Below, piece by piece: positions 24,847 to 34,857 of a stretch of 64,000 nucleotides of DNA. The translations under genes were made by a program, and so were the position numbers. Below the pieces are notes generated by a model. It saw only the letters and a list, made by a program, of their open reading frames with translations. It had not been told where the DNA came from and did not search any database. The DNA is from Streptomyces sp. V1I1 (GTDB taxonomy: Bacteria > Actinomycetota > Actinomycetes > Streptomycetales > Streptomycetaceae). Positions within the stretch are counted from its first letter, which is position 1. Each line of letters begins with the position of its first letter. Location of the stretch: the NCBI RefSeq assembly GCF_030817355.1, contig NZ_JAUSZH010000001.1:8159001-8223000 (forward strand), in the 5' to 3' direction.

Positions 24847-26274
24847 ATGACTTCTCGACGCGGAACAGGGCTCCTGCTGGGCCTCCTCGCATTCGCGCAG
24901 TTCATCAGTGCCATCGACTACAACATCGTCTACGTCGCGCTCCCGGAGATCGGTCGCGAGGTCGGCTTCGATGCCCACAGCCTCCAGTGGGTAATCAGCG
25001 CCTACGCCGTCGCCTTCGGCGGCTTCCTCCTGCTGGGCGGACGAGCGGCCGACCTGCTCGGCCAGCGCCGCATGTTCGCCACGGCCCTGTCCCTTTACGC
25101 GGCGTCCTCACTGGTCGGCGGCCTCGCGACCGAGCCCGGTCTGCTCGTGGCCGCCCGCGCCGTCCAGGGCCTGGGCGGAGCCCTTCTGCTCCCCGCGACG
25201 CTCTCCCTCATCAACACGACCTTCGAAGAGGGCGCCTCGCGCAACAAGGCCCTGGCGATCTGGGGCGGCGCCGGCGCCGTTGGCCTGGCCCTCGGATCCC
25301 TTCTCGGCGGCGTGCTGACCAACTACCTCGGCTGGGAATCCGTCTTCTACGTCAACGTTCCGCTGGCTCTCGGCGCCGCGGCCGCATCGTTCGCCATCAT
25401 CGCCAAGGACGCCCAGCGTGAGCGCGGCCGCAGCTTCGACCTGGCCGGCGCGCTGACCGCCACCGTGGGATTTACCGCTCTGGTCTTCGGCATCGTCCAG
25501 GGCCCCGAGGCAGGATGGAGCACTCCTCAGACGTTGATCGCGCTCATCGCCGGTGTGCTTCTCATCGGGATCTTCCTGCTCATCGAGTCCCGCACGGCCC
25601 ACCCGCTGATGCCGCTCAGGTTGTTCCGCAACCGCAGCCTGGTCGCCGCCATGGGCATCACCTTCATCTTCATGGGCACCTTCGGCGCCCAGTACTACTT
25701 CTTCACCGTCTACCTCCAGAACGTGCATGGCTACAGCGCCATGCCCACCGGCATGGCCTTCCTGCCCTCCGCCGTCATGGGCATGGTCGGCACCAAGGTG
25801 AGCGAGAAGCTGCTCGGCCGGTCCGGTGTCCGCACGACGATCGTGACCGGTCTGCTTCTCGGAACCGGGGGCATGATTCTGCTGGCCCTCGCCATGTCAC
25901 CCACCGGCGGCTACGCGGTGCTGCTGCCCGGCGTCGTCCTGATCAGCCTCGGCCAGGGCATCGCCTGGACCGCGATGTTCGCCGCGGCCGCCAGCGGAGT
26001 CGACGCATCGCATCAGGGCATCGCCTCCGCCATGGCATCGACGACGCAGCAGATCGGTGGAGCTGTCGGCCTCGCCATCCTGGTCGCCGTAGCCAACGCA
26101 GGCGTCGAGGTCTCCACCGGTCCGGCGCTCGTCCCCGGTCTCCGGGTCGCCGGGTTCGCCGCCGCGGCCCTCACCCTGCTCGGCGTCGGCATCGCCCTCA
26201 CCCTGCGGCGCCCCCGGGCTGTGGAAGCCACACCCGCGGACACCGAGGTGGCCGCTCCCCGCGTCTCAGTCTGA
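24847..26274 (+). CDS. MFS drug exporter, DHA2 (14-TM) type
   Basis: A 475-residue membrane protein of the EmrB/QacA group: proton-driven efflux of hydrophobic compounds. It has motif A-like GGRAADLLGQRRMFATAL after TM2, motif C-like LGLALGSLLGGVLTNYLGW in TM5, and DYNIVYVALPEI in TM1. The hydrophobic profile supports 14 segments. It is immediately downstream of a TetR regulator and its operator, so expression is probably induced by the exported substrate or a related molecule. Confidence 0.9.
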   Translation: MTSRRGTGLLLGLLAFAQFISAIDYNIVYVALPEIGREVGFDAHSLQWVISAYAVAFGGFLLLGGRAADLLGQRRMFATALSLYAASSLVGGLATEPGLLVAARAVQGLGGALLLPATLSLINTTFEEGASRNKALAIWGGAGAVGLALGSLLGGVLTNYLGWESVFYVNVPLALGAAAASFAIIAKDAQRERGRSFDLAGALTATVGFTALVFGIVQGPEAGWSTPQTLIALIAGVLLIGIFLLIESRTAHPLMPLRLFRNRSLVAAMGITFIFMGTFGAQYYFFTVYLQNVHGYSAMPTGMAFLPSAVMGMVGTKVSEKLLGRSGVRTTIVTGLLLGTGGMILLALAMSPTGGYAVLLPGVVLISLGQGIAWTAMFAAAASGVDASHQGIASAMASTTQQIGGAVGLAILVAVANAGVEVSTGPALVPGLRVAGFAAAALTLLGVGIALTLRRPRAVEATPADTEVAAPRVSV

Positions 26275-26297
26275 GACCGCCTGCCTCTGCCAATGGC

Positions 26298-26337
26298 ACG
26301 GCACCGCGCCGCAGTATGTACTGCGGCGCGGTGCCGT
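26298..26337 (+). terminator. Strong terminator of the exporter gene
   Basis: A 19-bp perfect stem (26298-26316 with 26319-26337) with a two-base loop, starting 23 bases after the MFS stop and followed by TTCC. Confidence 0.9.
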
Positions 26338-26435
26338 TTCCGTGGCCCGGGTCGGCCACGGCGGCGGATTCCCGTATCGCGCGAAGGCGGGAGACGTCGG
26401 CTTTCCGAGAGTCTGCACAATGTAGGATCCAGGGC

Positions 26436-27140
26436 ATGACTGCTTCCGACGCCCCCGCTGACGCTCTTCGGCACGCAGCCTTGAGCAATGTGGGCCAGAA
26501 GACCGCCCATGAGTCGGTGGCGGAAGCTCTCCGCAGCGCCATTCTGAGCGGCGACCTGGCGGGCGGAGCCCGTCTCGTCCAGACCGATCTGGCTGCGCGT
26601 CTCGGGGTCAGCATCACGCCCGTACGTGAGGCGATGCGCCAACTCGCGACGGAGGGGCTGATCCGATTCGACTCCTATCGCGGCGCGGTGGTTCTCGCTC
26701 CGTCTCTGGAGGAGATCCGGGAGGTGTACGAGCTGCTCTCCACGCTGAATCCGCTCGCCACCCGCAAGGCGGTGCCCGGCATCACCGCCGAAGAGCTGCG
26801 ACAGGCACGGTCGTTGGCACAATCCATGGAAGAGACGCCGGAAGTGGGCGACTGGATCCGTCTCAACCGCGAGTTCCACCTGGTGCTGTACCGCGCGGCC
26901 CGATCACCCCGCCTTCTCTCCATCATCAGCAGCCTTGCCGATTCCGCGACGGCTCAGATCGCGCTCGGACTCAAACAGGGAGCGCGCAGCAGGGCGGAGA
27001 GCAACGCCGAGCACACCCAGCTCCTGGAAGCCTTCGAGGCGCGCGACACGGAACTGGCGGTCAGTGTCTCCAACGGACACCTGGAGAAGACACTGCGAGC
27101 GCTTGAGAGCACACTCCCCGACGACACGACCGATTCCTGA
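26436..27140 (+). CDS. GntR/FadR-family regulator (FCD domain)
   Basis: A 234-residue regulator. The winged helix is in residues ~25-90 (LRSAILSGDLAGGARLVQTD, LAARLGVSITPVREAMRQLA, TEGLIRF). Residues ~100-225 form the helical FCD ligand domain (LNREFHLVLYRAARSPRLLS, then the C-terminal EHTQLLEAFEARD), which usually binds a carboxylic acid through a metal. Family members regulate catabolic genes. The native target is unclear because the downstream DNA is scrambled. ATG 26436 follows gatccagggc. Confidence 0.88.
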   Translation: MTASDAPADALRHAALSNVGQKTAHESVAEALRSAILSGDLAGGARLVQTDLAARLGVSITPVREAMRQLATEGLIRFDSYRGAVVLAPSLEEIREVYELLSTLNPLATRKAVPGITAEELRQARSLAQSMEETPEVGDWIRLNREFHLVLYRAARSPRLLSIISSLADSATAQIALGLKQGARSRAESNAEHTQLLEAFEARDTELAVSVSNGHLEKTLRALESTLPDDTTDS

Positions 27141-27169
27141 CGGCGGTTCGACCCGGCGAGGCTGACGGT

Positions 27170-27360
27170 GTCCCGCCCGGTCGAATGTACGCACGCGGGG
27201 TCGCCACCACGCCACCGGGCGGTGCCGTAGTCGCGCAGTCCCCAGTACGGGGCGAGATGACCACCAAGTCGGCGCCGCCGTCAGGGAGTTCGCTGAGGAC
27301 CTCCACTGCGTCTCCGGTGCAGAGCGTGGCCGCGTCGTCGGCGAAGTACGGCGTGGTCAT
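27170..27360 (-). pseudogene. Phage-type DNA methylase N-terminal remnant
   Basis: From ATG 27360 the frame reads TTPYFADDAATLCTGDAVEV, LSELPDGGADLVVISP and then breaks. One missing C after ATCTCG shifts the frame; in the next frame the sequence continues YWGLRDYGTARWRGGDPAC, giving the catalytic SPPYWGLRDYGT of site-specific N4/N6 methylases. Homology ends near 27175 against the GntR 3' flank. The rest of 27141-27748 has no recognisable gene. Confidence 0.7.
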
Positions 27361-27748
27361 GCGGCGCGCTCCCACAGCAAGCTCGTCCCCGCCCGCCTGT
27401 GTCGGTGCACCGCGCTCCAGGCGGGAAGGCTCTGGTGGTGACAGGGCCGCGGTTAAGGCGGCCTCGGCCGGGGCACGGAAGATCAGCACCTTGTGGTGAG
27501 CGGTCAGTGCGGTCGGGTGGCCGATGGCGCCTGCGACATGGAGATCGCCGAGATTGAGGATCACGAACCGGCATGTCACCTGCCGGACTGTGCACCTCGC
27601 GATACAGAGAGCCATCACCTCCGTGTCCGGGTCCTGCCCGGCCGGAGGCGCTGGCTGCCGACGACTGACGACGGCGGCGGGTGCCGCTGCGACGGCGTGA
27701 TCATCCGGTGCGGTGCAAACATGCACGCCCGGCGCCTACGCGTCACGG

Positions 27749-28735
27749 TCAGCCGGAATTTCCACCCTCGTGTCCCGCTCTGCTGAGTTCCCGCCATTCG
27801 CGCGGGGTCATGCCATACACCGCGCGGAACGAGCGGCTGAAGTGGGCGGGGTCGGCGAATCCCCAGCGGTGCCCAATAGACGCGATCGTGGCGGCCGCCC
27901 GGCCCGGCCTGCCTAGTTCGTGCCGGGCCTCCTCCAGCCGGCGCACCTGGATCCACCGGTGCACGGTCGTCCCTTCGCACTCGAAGAGCTTGTGGAGGTA
28001 CCGCACCGAGATGTGATGAGCGCGGGCGATCGACTCCGGAGAGAGGTCCGGATCGGGCAGGTGCTGGTTGATGAAGGCGCGGATGCGCAGGGGCAGCGAC
28101 CGCTGGGCGGTCTCCGCGAGCCGCTCATCCGGCGCGCACCGCTCCGCAGCCACGGCCTCCAGAAGACACACGGCGCTGGCGGCCACCCGTGAGCCATCCG
28201 CCTCTCCGTATGATCCGCTCTGCCCGGCGAGACGGTCGAGGAACGGGGCAACCAGACGTCCCAGCCCCTCGTCGCCCCGTACGGCCACGGCGCTCACGTT
28301 CCGAAGGTCGGCCTCCGGCAGGCCGAGCAGTTGACGCGGCAGCATGAAGACCTTCATCTCGAAGCGCTCGCGGAAGCCGAGCAGGTAGGGGCGGGTCGTG
28401 TCGTAAAAAGCGAGGTCACCAGGTCGCAGCAGCGCCTGCCGTCCGTCCTGCTCCACCACGGCCTCGCCCTTGCACTGCAGCCCGACATGTACGTACTCCT
28501 CGCCGGTGGCGATCAGACGAGTAGTCCGCGTCACGCACTGGGGATCCGCGTCGACGACGGAAAACCGCAAGCATCCCAACTGGTGAGTCGCGAGGGATCC
28601 GGAGAACGGGCCGGTAGCGCGGGCTGAGACGTTCAGCCGGACGAAAGTGGCGCAGACGACGTCATGCCAGTAGTCGAGCTGCTCATCCACCGGCAGTGTG
28701 TTAGTCGATACCACACCATTGATCATCAGGCTCAT
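27749..28735 (-). CDS. AraC-family regulator, FeaR-like
   Basis: A 328-residue activator. The N-terminal ~190 residues form an AraC_binding_2-type sensor (DQLDYWHDVVCATFVRLNVS, and a cupin-like segment LLRPGDLAFYDTTRPYLLGF). The last ~100 residues hold two helix-turn-helix motifs (LSPESIARAHHISVRYLHKL and IGHRWGFADPAHFSRSFRAV, ending YGMTPREWR). Family members activate catabolic operons for aromatic or amine substrates. It is divergent from the broken NUDIX gene, and no intact catabolic gene lies upstream. Confidence 0.88.
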   Translation of the reverse strand: MSLMINGVVSTNTLPVDEQLDYWHDVVCATFVRLNVSARATGPFSGSLATHQLGCLRFSVVDADPQCVTRTTRLIATGEEYVHVGLQCKGEAVVEQDGRQALLRPGDLAFYDTTRPYLLGFRERFEMKVFMLPRQLLGLPEADLRNVSAVAVRGDEGLGRLVAPFLDRLAGQSGSYGEADGSRVAASAVCLLEAVAAERCAPDERLAETAQRSLPLRIRAFINQHLPDPDLSPESIARAHHISVRYLHKLFECEGTTVHRWIQVRRLEEARHELGRPGRAAATIASIGHRWGFADPAHFSRSFRAVYGMTPREWRELSRAGHEGGNSG

Positions 28736-28859
28736 ACTATTACCTCAAATGTCATTGGCAAGGCATCTGAGTATGGCCATCTCATGACGGGCGGCTTCCA
28801 GTTCCGTGCCCGGGTTGGATGCCGGGGACCGGTGACTCCCGGCCGTCGATGGCACTCAG

Positions 28860-29000
28860 CAGCCGGGACATCGAAGCGCCCGCCGGTGATTGGGTGTTGC
28901 CCGGCGGCTATCCCGAATCGGACGAGTCGCTGGCCGCGTGCGCGCAGCGTGAACTGGCAGAGGAAACCGGGCTGCAGAGAACCGTGCATCCAAGAGGTAC
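28860..29000 (+). pseudogene. NUDIX hydrolase fragment
   Basis: A complete Nudix box is readable (GGYPESDESLAACAQRELAE followed by ETGL, matching Gx5Ex7REUxEExGU), preceded by APAGDWVLP. Neither the N-terminal strands nor the C-terminal half are present: the frame becomes non-homologous after TGLQ. The fragment cannot hydrolyse substrates. Confidence 0.7.
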
Positions 29001-29049
29001 ACCGAAACCCGGAAGCAGCTGCCCCCGTCTTTGTCTGGAAAGTGGGTGA

Positions 29050-29720
29050 GATGGCTCGCGATCTCAGTGAGACTCAGGATACTCGGCACCGGTGAGCCGC
29101 ATGCGGTGGATGGAATTGATCGGAGCCAGGGCAGACCCAGCCGAGGCGTGCGCGCCACCGCTGAGGATCTTCACGGTCTCCCGGACGCCCGCCGAGAGGG
29201 AGCGGGCCCGGTGCACGGGGCCGGTGCTGCCTCGGGGGAAAGGCTCGGGCACTGACCGCTCCGCACAGTCGCTCTCTTCCGGGTGGACGAGTCGGAAGGC
29301 GTCGGCCGGGAGACCTGAACAGTGCACTGCGAGCGTACTGGCTGTGCACTCCTGGTCAATTGGGCCCAGTCAGCGCTCGTAGCGTAGTCATCCGTTCCGC
29401 ATCGCAAGAGTCACCAACCGAAATCGCCGATTCGGCGCATGGTCCGCCAGGTGAGGAGCACCGGGCGCTTGTACGGCACGAAACCGCCGGGAACGGCGAC
29501 CTACGCCCGTACAGGAACAGTTCGCCGAGCCATTTCGGAAGGCCGAGGCCGAGCAGTCGCGACGCTACTCCGTAACCGAGAAGCTGTGCTTCTCCCACCC
29601 CGAGAACCAGGCATCATCCGAGCCGGCATGTCCAGGCGCCCCCGGCACTGGGTCGCCTTGGCGTCCGCTCCAACGGGTGCCAGGACTTGGCCCCTCAGGC
29701 TCAGAACCGTTCGAACGGCT
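29050..29720. other. Gene-free stretch
   Basis: About 670 bases between the NUDIX fragment and the second MFS gene. No frame on either strand has a recognisable domain or convincing start. It probably contains the MFS promoter and decayed DNA. Confidence 0.4.
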
Positions 29721-29737
29721 ATCTCAAGGAGGATCAC

Positions 29738-31137
29738 GTGCCCGGCACCCACGGCGTCACCCCCCGGTACGGAGCACGCGGCGCCGCGCTCGGCCTCCTG
29801 GCGGCCTCGCAGTTCCTCGTCGTGCTGAACACCTCGATCGTCAACGTGGCGCTCCCCGCCATCAGTGACGATCTCGCTCTCTCGTCCTCGGGGCCGGCTT
29901 GGATCGTCAACGCCTACCTGGTGGCGTTCGGCGCGCTGCTGCTGGCCGGCGGCCGGCTGGCGGACCTCTACGGCCGCCGCCGCACTCTCGTCACCGGGCT
30001 GGTGCTGTTCACCACCGGTTCCTTGCTGGCCGTCGTCGCCTCCGGCGCCGGGCTGCTGATCGCGGCGCGTGCCGTCCAGGGAGTGGGGGCCGCGACGCTC
30101 TCACCGGCGGCCCTGGCGATCACGCTGGCCCTCTATCCGTCCGGGCCGGAAAGGGCCAGGGCGCTGGGCGTCTGGGGCGCGGTGTCGGCCGCCGGCGGCG
30201 CGGCCGGTGTCCTGCTGGGCGGGACGCTCACCGAGGCGCTGGGCTGGTGGTCGGTCTTCGCGGTGAGCGTCCCCGTCGGCCTGCTCGCCCTGGTCGCCGC
30301 GCCGCTCCTGGTCCCCGCCGACGGGCTGGGGCGGGGCGGCAGGCTGGACCTGCCGGGGACGGTCACGGCCACGTTCGGCCTGCTCGCGCTCGTCTACGGC
30401 CTCAGCGGCGCGGGAAGGAACGGATGGGCCTCCTCGCAGACCCTCGTGCCGCTCCTGGCGGGGGCGGCGCTGCTCGCCGCGTTCGTACTGATCGAGCGGC
30501 AGGTGGCCGACCCTCTGGTCCCGCCGGGCCTGCTGCGTACGGCCTCCGTCGGCAAGGGCAACCTCATCATGCTGCTGCTGGGCATGGTGTGGGTCGGCAC
30601 CTTCTTCTTCCTGCCGCTGTACCAGCAGCGCGTCCTGGGTTACTCCCCCCTGGCCGCAGGGCTCACCCAACTTCCGCTGGCGCTCGCCCTCATGGCCGCC
30701 CCCGTGGTGGCCGGCAGAGTCGGTGGCACGCTCGTTCCGGGGCTGCTCGTGCTGGCGGCCGGACTCACCTGGCTGGCCCGCGTCCCCCTCGACGGTACGT
30801 TCGTGCGCGATCTGCTGGGCCCCTCGCTCCTCATCGGCAGCGGGCTGGGGCTGGCGTTCGTGCCGCTGACCGCGCTCGGCGTGACCGGGGTGTCCGTCGG
30901 AAGAGCAGGCGTGGCCAGCGGGCTGATCAACACCACCCGCCAGGTCGGGGGCGCCCTGGGGCTGGCCCTGTTCACCGCCGTCGCCGCCCTCGCCACAGCA
31001 GGGGACACACCAGGGGCCCTCGCAAACCGGCTACCGCTACGCCTTCCTCGCGGCTGCATTCGTCACGGTGCTCGCCGCAGGGCTCACCGCCATCTCGAGC
31101 GCTCGCGTGCAGCGGGCCACCACCTCATGAAAGGCAT
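29738..31137 (+). CDS. MFS exporter (DHA2 type), frameshifted near the C-terminus
   Basis: A DHA2-type transporter of about 465 residues: TM1 VVLNTSIVNVALPAIS, motif A GGRLADLYGRRRTLVTG, motif C LGGTLTEALGWWSVF. aaggagg lies seven bases before GTG 29738. The frame is intact to about 31015; the last segment (GYRYAFLAAAFVTVLAAGL) is in the next frame, ending at the TGA of 31135-31137. One base was gained or lost near 31015-31030. The corrected stop is six bases before the carotenoid oxygenase start, so the two form an operon. The product may export the oxygenase product or its precursor. Confidence 0.82.
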
Positions 31138-31143
31138 CCTGCC

Positions 31144-32493
31144 GTGAACAAGCCGTACCTGACAGGGCATTTCACCCCGGTCGTCGACGAGCTCACCTCC
31201 CGTGAGCTCACCGTAGAGGGCGCCTTGCCCCCGGAGCTCACCGGCCGGCTCATTCGCAACAGCCACAATCCCGAGCCAGGGGTCACGCCAACACACTGGT
31301 TCAAGGGCAGCGGCATGGTCCACGGCATCCGGCTGCGGGAAGGGCGGGCCGAGTGGTACCGCAACCGCTGGGTGCGCACCCCGGCCCTGGACGGCGCGCC
31401 GTACATGACCGAGCACGGCCCCGATCTGACCGCCAGCGTCGCAGGCACCCATGTGATCGAGCATGCCGGGCGGCTGCTGGCGCTGTGCGAGGCCAACTAT
31501 CCCTTCGAGCTGACCCGGGAACTGGAAACCGTCGGCGCCTACGACTTCGGCGGAGCGCTGAAGACCATGATGACCGCACACCCCAAGCAGGATCCGGACA
31601 CCGGCGAGCTGCATTTCTTCGGCTCCTCGCCCTTTCCCCCGTACCTCACCTACCACCTGGCCTCGGAGCGGGGCGAGATCCTGTTCAGCGAGGAGGTCGC
31701 GGACGCCTCGGCCGCGCTGAAGCACGACTTCGCCATCACCGAGAACCACGTGGTGTTCCTGGAGGGGTCCGTCACCTTCGACCACACCGAGACCTCCGGC
31801 ATCCCCTACAGCTGGAGCGACACGCAGCGGGCGCGCATCGGGGTGATGCCGCGCGGCGTGGGCGGCGGGGCGCAGATCCGCTGGTTCGACGTCGATCCCG
31901 GCTACGCGCTGCACTACGCCAACGCCTACGAGGACGAGCGCGGGCGGCTCGTCATCGAGGGCCCGTCGGTGGATCGCGACGGATGGCGGCTGTCCTGGAA
32001 CTGGTGGGTGGGCGCGCCCGACCGGGGCGCCGAGCTCACCTCGGGTTCCACCACCCGGCGCTGGACCGTCGATCTGGTGGCCGGGATAGCCAGTGAGCAG
32101 GAAATCGACGATCTCGTCGTGGAGTTCCCCACCATCAATGACGAGCGTTTGGGGCGGCAACACCGCTACCAGTACGCGATCTCCTTCCCCGACGACCGTG
32201 GTGGCGGTGCGCACGGCGTCGTGAAGTACGACTGGGACACCGGCGGTCGGCAGATCCTTCCGATGGGCGAGGGACGCCTGCTGAGCGAGGCAGTCTTCGT
32301 GCCCGCAGCCGGGGCCACCGCCGAGGACGACGGCTACCTGCTGACCGTGGTCAGCGACCTCGGTGCCGACGCCTCCCAGTTGCTCGTACTGGACGCCACC
32401 GATCCCGCTCGCACGCCGGTCGCCACCGTGCACCTCCCCCGCCGGGTCCCGGCCGGCATCCACGGCTCCTGGGTTCCCGACAGCGCGCTCTGA
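31144..32493 (+). CDS. Carotenoid-cleavage/RPE65-family oxygenase
   Basis: A 449-residue non-haem iron oxygenase. Four His ligands typical of the family are visible: MMTAHPKQDPDTGEL, KHDFAITENHVVF, ALHYANAYEDERG and IHGSWVPD at the C-terminus. The N-terminus LTGRLIRNSHNPEPG, WFKGSGMVHGIRL is also characteristic. Enzymes of this family split a conjugated double bond with O2 to give apocarotenals or, in lignostilbene dioxygenases, aromatic aldehydes. GTG 31144 follows gaaagg and lies six bases after the exporter's corrected stop. An HSL-type esterase follows 200 bases on, so the cluster may handle apocarotenoid or stilbene-like compounds. Confidence 0.92.
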   Translation: MNKPYLTGHFTPVVDELTSRELTVEGALPPELTGRLIRNSHNPEPGVTPTHWFKGSGMVHGIRLREGRAEWYRNRWVRTPALDGAPYMTEHGPDLTASVAGTHVIEHAGRLLALCEANYPFELTRELETVGAYDFGGALKTMMTAHPKQDPDTGELHFFGSSPFPPYLTYHLASERGEILFSEEVADASAALKHDFAITENHVVFLEGSVTFDHTETSGIPYSWSDTQRARIGVMPRGVGGGAQIRWFDVDPGYALHYANAYEDERGRLVIEGPSVDRDGWRLSWNWWVGAPDRGAELTSGSTTRRWTVDLVAGIASEQEIDDLVVEFPTINDERLGRQHRYQYAISFPDDRGGGAHGVVKYDWDTGGRQILPMGEGRLLSEAVFVPAAGATAEDDGYLLTVVSDLGADASQLLVLDATDPARTPVATVHLPRRVPAGIHGSWVPDSAL

Positions 32494-32698
32494 CCCGGAT
32501 GCGGCCAGGAACGCCCACACAGCGCACGTGACCAGGAGGCCACACCCATGTTCGAACCCCTGTTCATCGCCGACTTGACGCTGGCCATTGCGGCGACGGC
32601 CGCGGCCGCAAGTTCGACGCCCCGTCCTTCAACGGCCGGTCCCCTGGTCCGCAGATCCACTTCCATCAGAGTCAATGACAAACGCGAGGAGAAGTCTC

Positions 32699-33673
32699 AT
32701 GTCTCATTCGATCGCTGCAGTTGACCGGCCCGTGCTCGAACCGGCCGCCGCCGAGTTCGCTGGTGCCACCGCCAACCCGCCCTTCCTGTTCGACCTCGCT
32801 CCGGCCGATGGCCGCAAGGCCGTCGACGAAGTACAGGCCGGCCCGATCGCCAAGCCCGAGGTGGCCGAGGAGTGGGTCACTGTCCAGGGCGGCCCGACCG
32901 GCACTGTCGAGGTCCGTATCGTCAGGCCCGCCGGTGCCACCGGAGACCTGCCGGTCATCATTTACATCCACGGCGCAGGCTGGGTGTTCGGCAACGCCCA
33001 CACTCACGACCGGCTGGTGCGCGAACTCGCCATCGGTGCCTGTGCGGCAGTGGTCTTTCCCGAGTACGACCTGTCGCCCGAGGCCCGCTACCCGGTGGCC
33101 GTCGAGCAGAACTACGCGGTCGCCCGGTGGATCGTGGCCGACGGGGCCGGCAAGGGCCTGGACGCCTCCCGGATCGCCGTGGCCGGAGACTCCGTCGGCG
33201 GCAACATGGCTGCGGCTCTGACCCTGATGGCGAAGGAGCGCGGAGACGTACCACTGGTCCAACAGGTGCTGTTCTACCCCGTCACCGACGCCGCCTTCGA
33301 CACCGGCTCCTACCACCAGTTCGCCGAGGGCTACTTCCTGCGCCGCGACGCCATGCAGTGGTTCTGGGACCAGTACACCACCGACGAAGCCGAACGCGCC
33401 CAGATCACCGCCAGCCCGCTGCGTGCCACCACCGACCAGCTCACCGGACTTCCCCCGGCCTTGGTCATAACCGCAGAGGCCGACGTCCTGCGTGACGAGG
33501 GCGAGGCCTACGCCAACAAGCTTCGCCAAGCCGGCGTCCCCGTCACGGCGGTTCGCTACCAGGGCATCATCCACGACTTCGTCATGCTCAACGCCCTGCG
33601 CGACACCCACGCCGCCGAAGCCGCCATCAACCAGGCCACCGCCACCCTGCGCACCGCCCTGCACCAAGGCTGA
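32699..33673 (+). CDS. Alpha/beta hydrolase, hormone-sensitive-lipase type
   Basis: A 324-residue esterase. The oxyanion-hole motif is YIHGAGWVFGN, the nucleophile is in GDSVGGNMAAAL, the acid is in ITAEADVLRDEGE and the His in GIIHDFVMLNAL, in the order of HSL (family IV) esterases. ATG 32699 has gaggag eight bases upstream. The bases between the oxygenase stop and this gene contain short non-homologous scraps (such as MFEPLFIADLTL at 32548, similar to the start of an old-yellow-enzyme gene). It probably acts on short-chain esters; the link to the oxygenase is by position only. Confidence 0.9.
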   Translation: MSHSIAAVDRPVLEPAAAEFAGATANPPFLFDLAPADGRKAVDEVQAGPIAKPEVAEEWVTVQGGPTGTVEVRIVRPAGATGDLPVIIYIHGAGWVFGNAHTHDRLVRELAIGACAAVVFPEYDLSPEARYPVAVEQNYAVARWIVADGAGKGLDASRIAVAGDSVGGNMAAALTLMAKERGDVPLVQQVLFYPVTDAAFDTGSYHQFAEGYFLRRDAMQWFWDQYTTDEAERAQITASPLRATTDQLTGLPPALVITAEADVLRDEGEAYANKLRQAGVPVTAVRYQGIIHDFVMLNALRDTHAAEAAINQATATLRTALHQG

Positions 33674-34182
33674 CACCGGCCAGCAGGGGAGCCATGGTCC
33701 GCTCCGCCCGTCGCCGCCGACGACGGCCTCCGTTCGGCGGCGACGGGCGGCAGCGCTGTGCAGTGTCCTCGGTGATGAACCCGCAGACGCCGGTCAACTA
33801 CCTCCGCTTCGGTGCCGGTGGGCATGCCGTGGAAACCGGCCAGTTCGTGACGATCTCACCGCGACCCAGGCCATCCGGGTCAACTGCGTGTGCCGTCGAC
33901 TTGGTCGACCCCGAAGCACCCGTCGGCCAGACCAGGGGCATCAGATACCAGATCGACGACAGCGTGGCCGAGAGCTACCTCGAGCCGTAGGCAGTCCGCC
34001 AATGGTGGCTGTGTCTGTTTCTTCGGGAGGCGTGGGGGCGTTCACTAGATCAACATCGATGAGTTTGACGTCACTTGGGCAGCAGTCTGCCGGGGTGGGA
34101 AAGGCCGTGAAGGCTGCGCGAAGTGTGTGCGTCTGGCACCCGGTGGAGACTGGCGGAGCAGGGACTGGAAGGTGAGGAACCT
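33674..34182. other. Gene-free stretch with degenerate coding scraps
   Basis: About 510 bases. A short segment (TATQAIRVNCVC, near 33860) resembles an SDR C-terminal region but is too short to call. The last part carries the phoU ribosome site (ggtgagg). No other gene is supported. Confidence 0.4.
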
Positions 34183-34857
34183 ATGCGGGCGGCCTATCAC
34201 GAGGAGCTAGCCTCGATCAGAGACAGTCTGGTGGAAATGGCACACCTGGCCGGTTCGGCCATGGGCCGGGCCACCAGCGCTCTACTCGATGCGGATCTAC
34301 AGCTCGCGGAGAGCGTGATCGCGGCCGATGTCACGGTCGATGCTCTGCAGCGGGATCTGGAGCACCGGGCGATCGCGCTGCTGGCGCGGCAGCAGCCGGT
34401 CGCCACCGATCTGCGCCTCGTGGTCACCTCGCTGCGCATGAGCGCGGATCTGGAGCGCTGTGGTGATCTTGCCCAGCACGTGGCCAAGCTGGCCCGGCTT
34501 CGCCACCCCGAACATGCGGTGCCAGGCGATCTGCGGCGCACCATTTTGGAGATGGGCCAGCTTGCGCAGAGTCTGATGGCGAAGGCCGCCGAAGTGCTCA
34601 TCACCCCGGACGTCGACGCTGCGCTGCAGCTGGAGAAGGACGACGACCGTATGGACGAGCTGCACCGCATGATCTTCGAGCACCTGATGGACGACCGGTG
34701 GCAGCATGGTGTGGAAACGGCCGTGGACGTCACGTTGGCCGGCCGCTATTACGAGCGTTTCGCCGACCATGCCGTCTCGGTGGCCCGCCGCGTGGTCTAC
34801 CTGGTCACGGGCAAGTACGCGGACGAACTGGCCACGGATCCGCCCGCGCCTGCGTGA
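34183..34857 (+). CDS. phoU: Phosphate-signalling protein PhoU
   Basis: A 224-residue protein with two tandem three-helix PhoU domains: MRAAYHEELASIRDSLVEMA and DLRLVVTSLRMSADLERCGD (repeat 1), then MDELHRMIFEHLMDD and VTLAGRYYERFADHAVSVAR (repeat 2). Each repeat carries the E/DxxxD metal-cluster residues (DLERCGDLA, YERFADHA). PhoU restrains the phosphate-sensing kinase and the Pst transporter. No pst or phoR genes adjoin, so this may be an accessory copy. ATG 34183 follows ggtgagg. Confidence 0.93.
   Translation: MRAAYHEELASIRDSLVEMAHLAGSAMGRATSALLDADLQLAESVIAADVTVDALQRDLEHRAIALLARQQPVATDLRLVVTSLRMSADLERCGDLAQHVAKLARLRHPEHAVPGDLRRTILEMGQLAQSLMAKAAEVLITPDVDAALQLEKDDDRMDELHRMIFEHLMDDRWQHGVETAVDVTLAGRYYERFADHAVSVARRVVYLVTGKYADELATDPPAPA

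Noticed and set aside
29899..32493. One 864-codon frame suggesting an exporter-oxygenase fusion
   Set aside because: Only its 3' part from GTG 31144 is the oxygenase; the 5' part is out of frame with the MFS protein.
32548..32650. Possible old-yellow-enzyme start, MFEPLFIADLTL
   Set aside because: Twelve residues of likeness with no continuation in any frame; mentioned only as a scrap.
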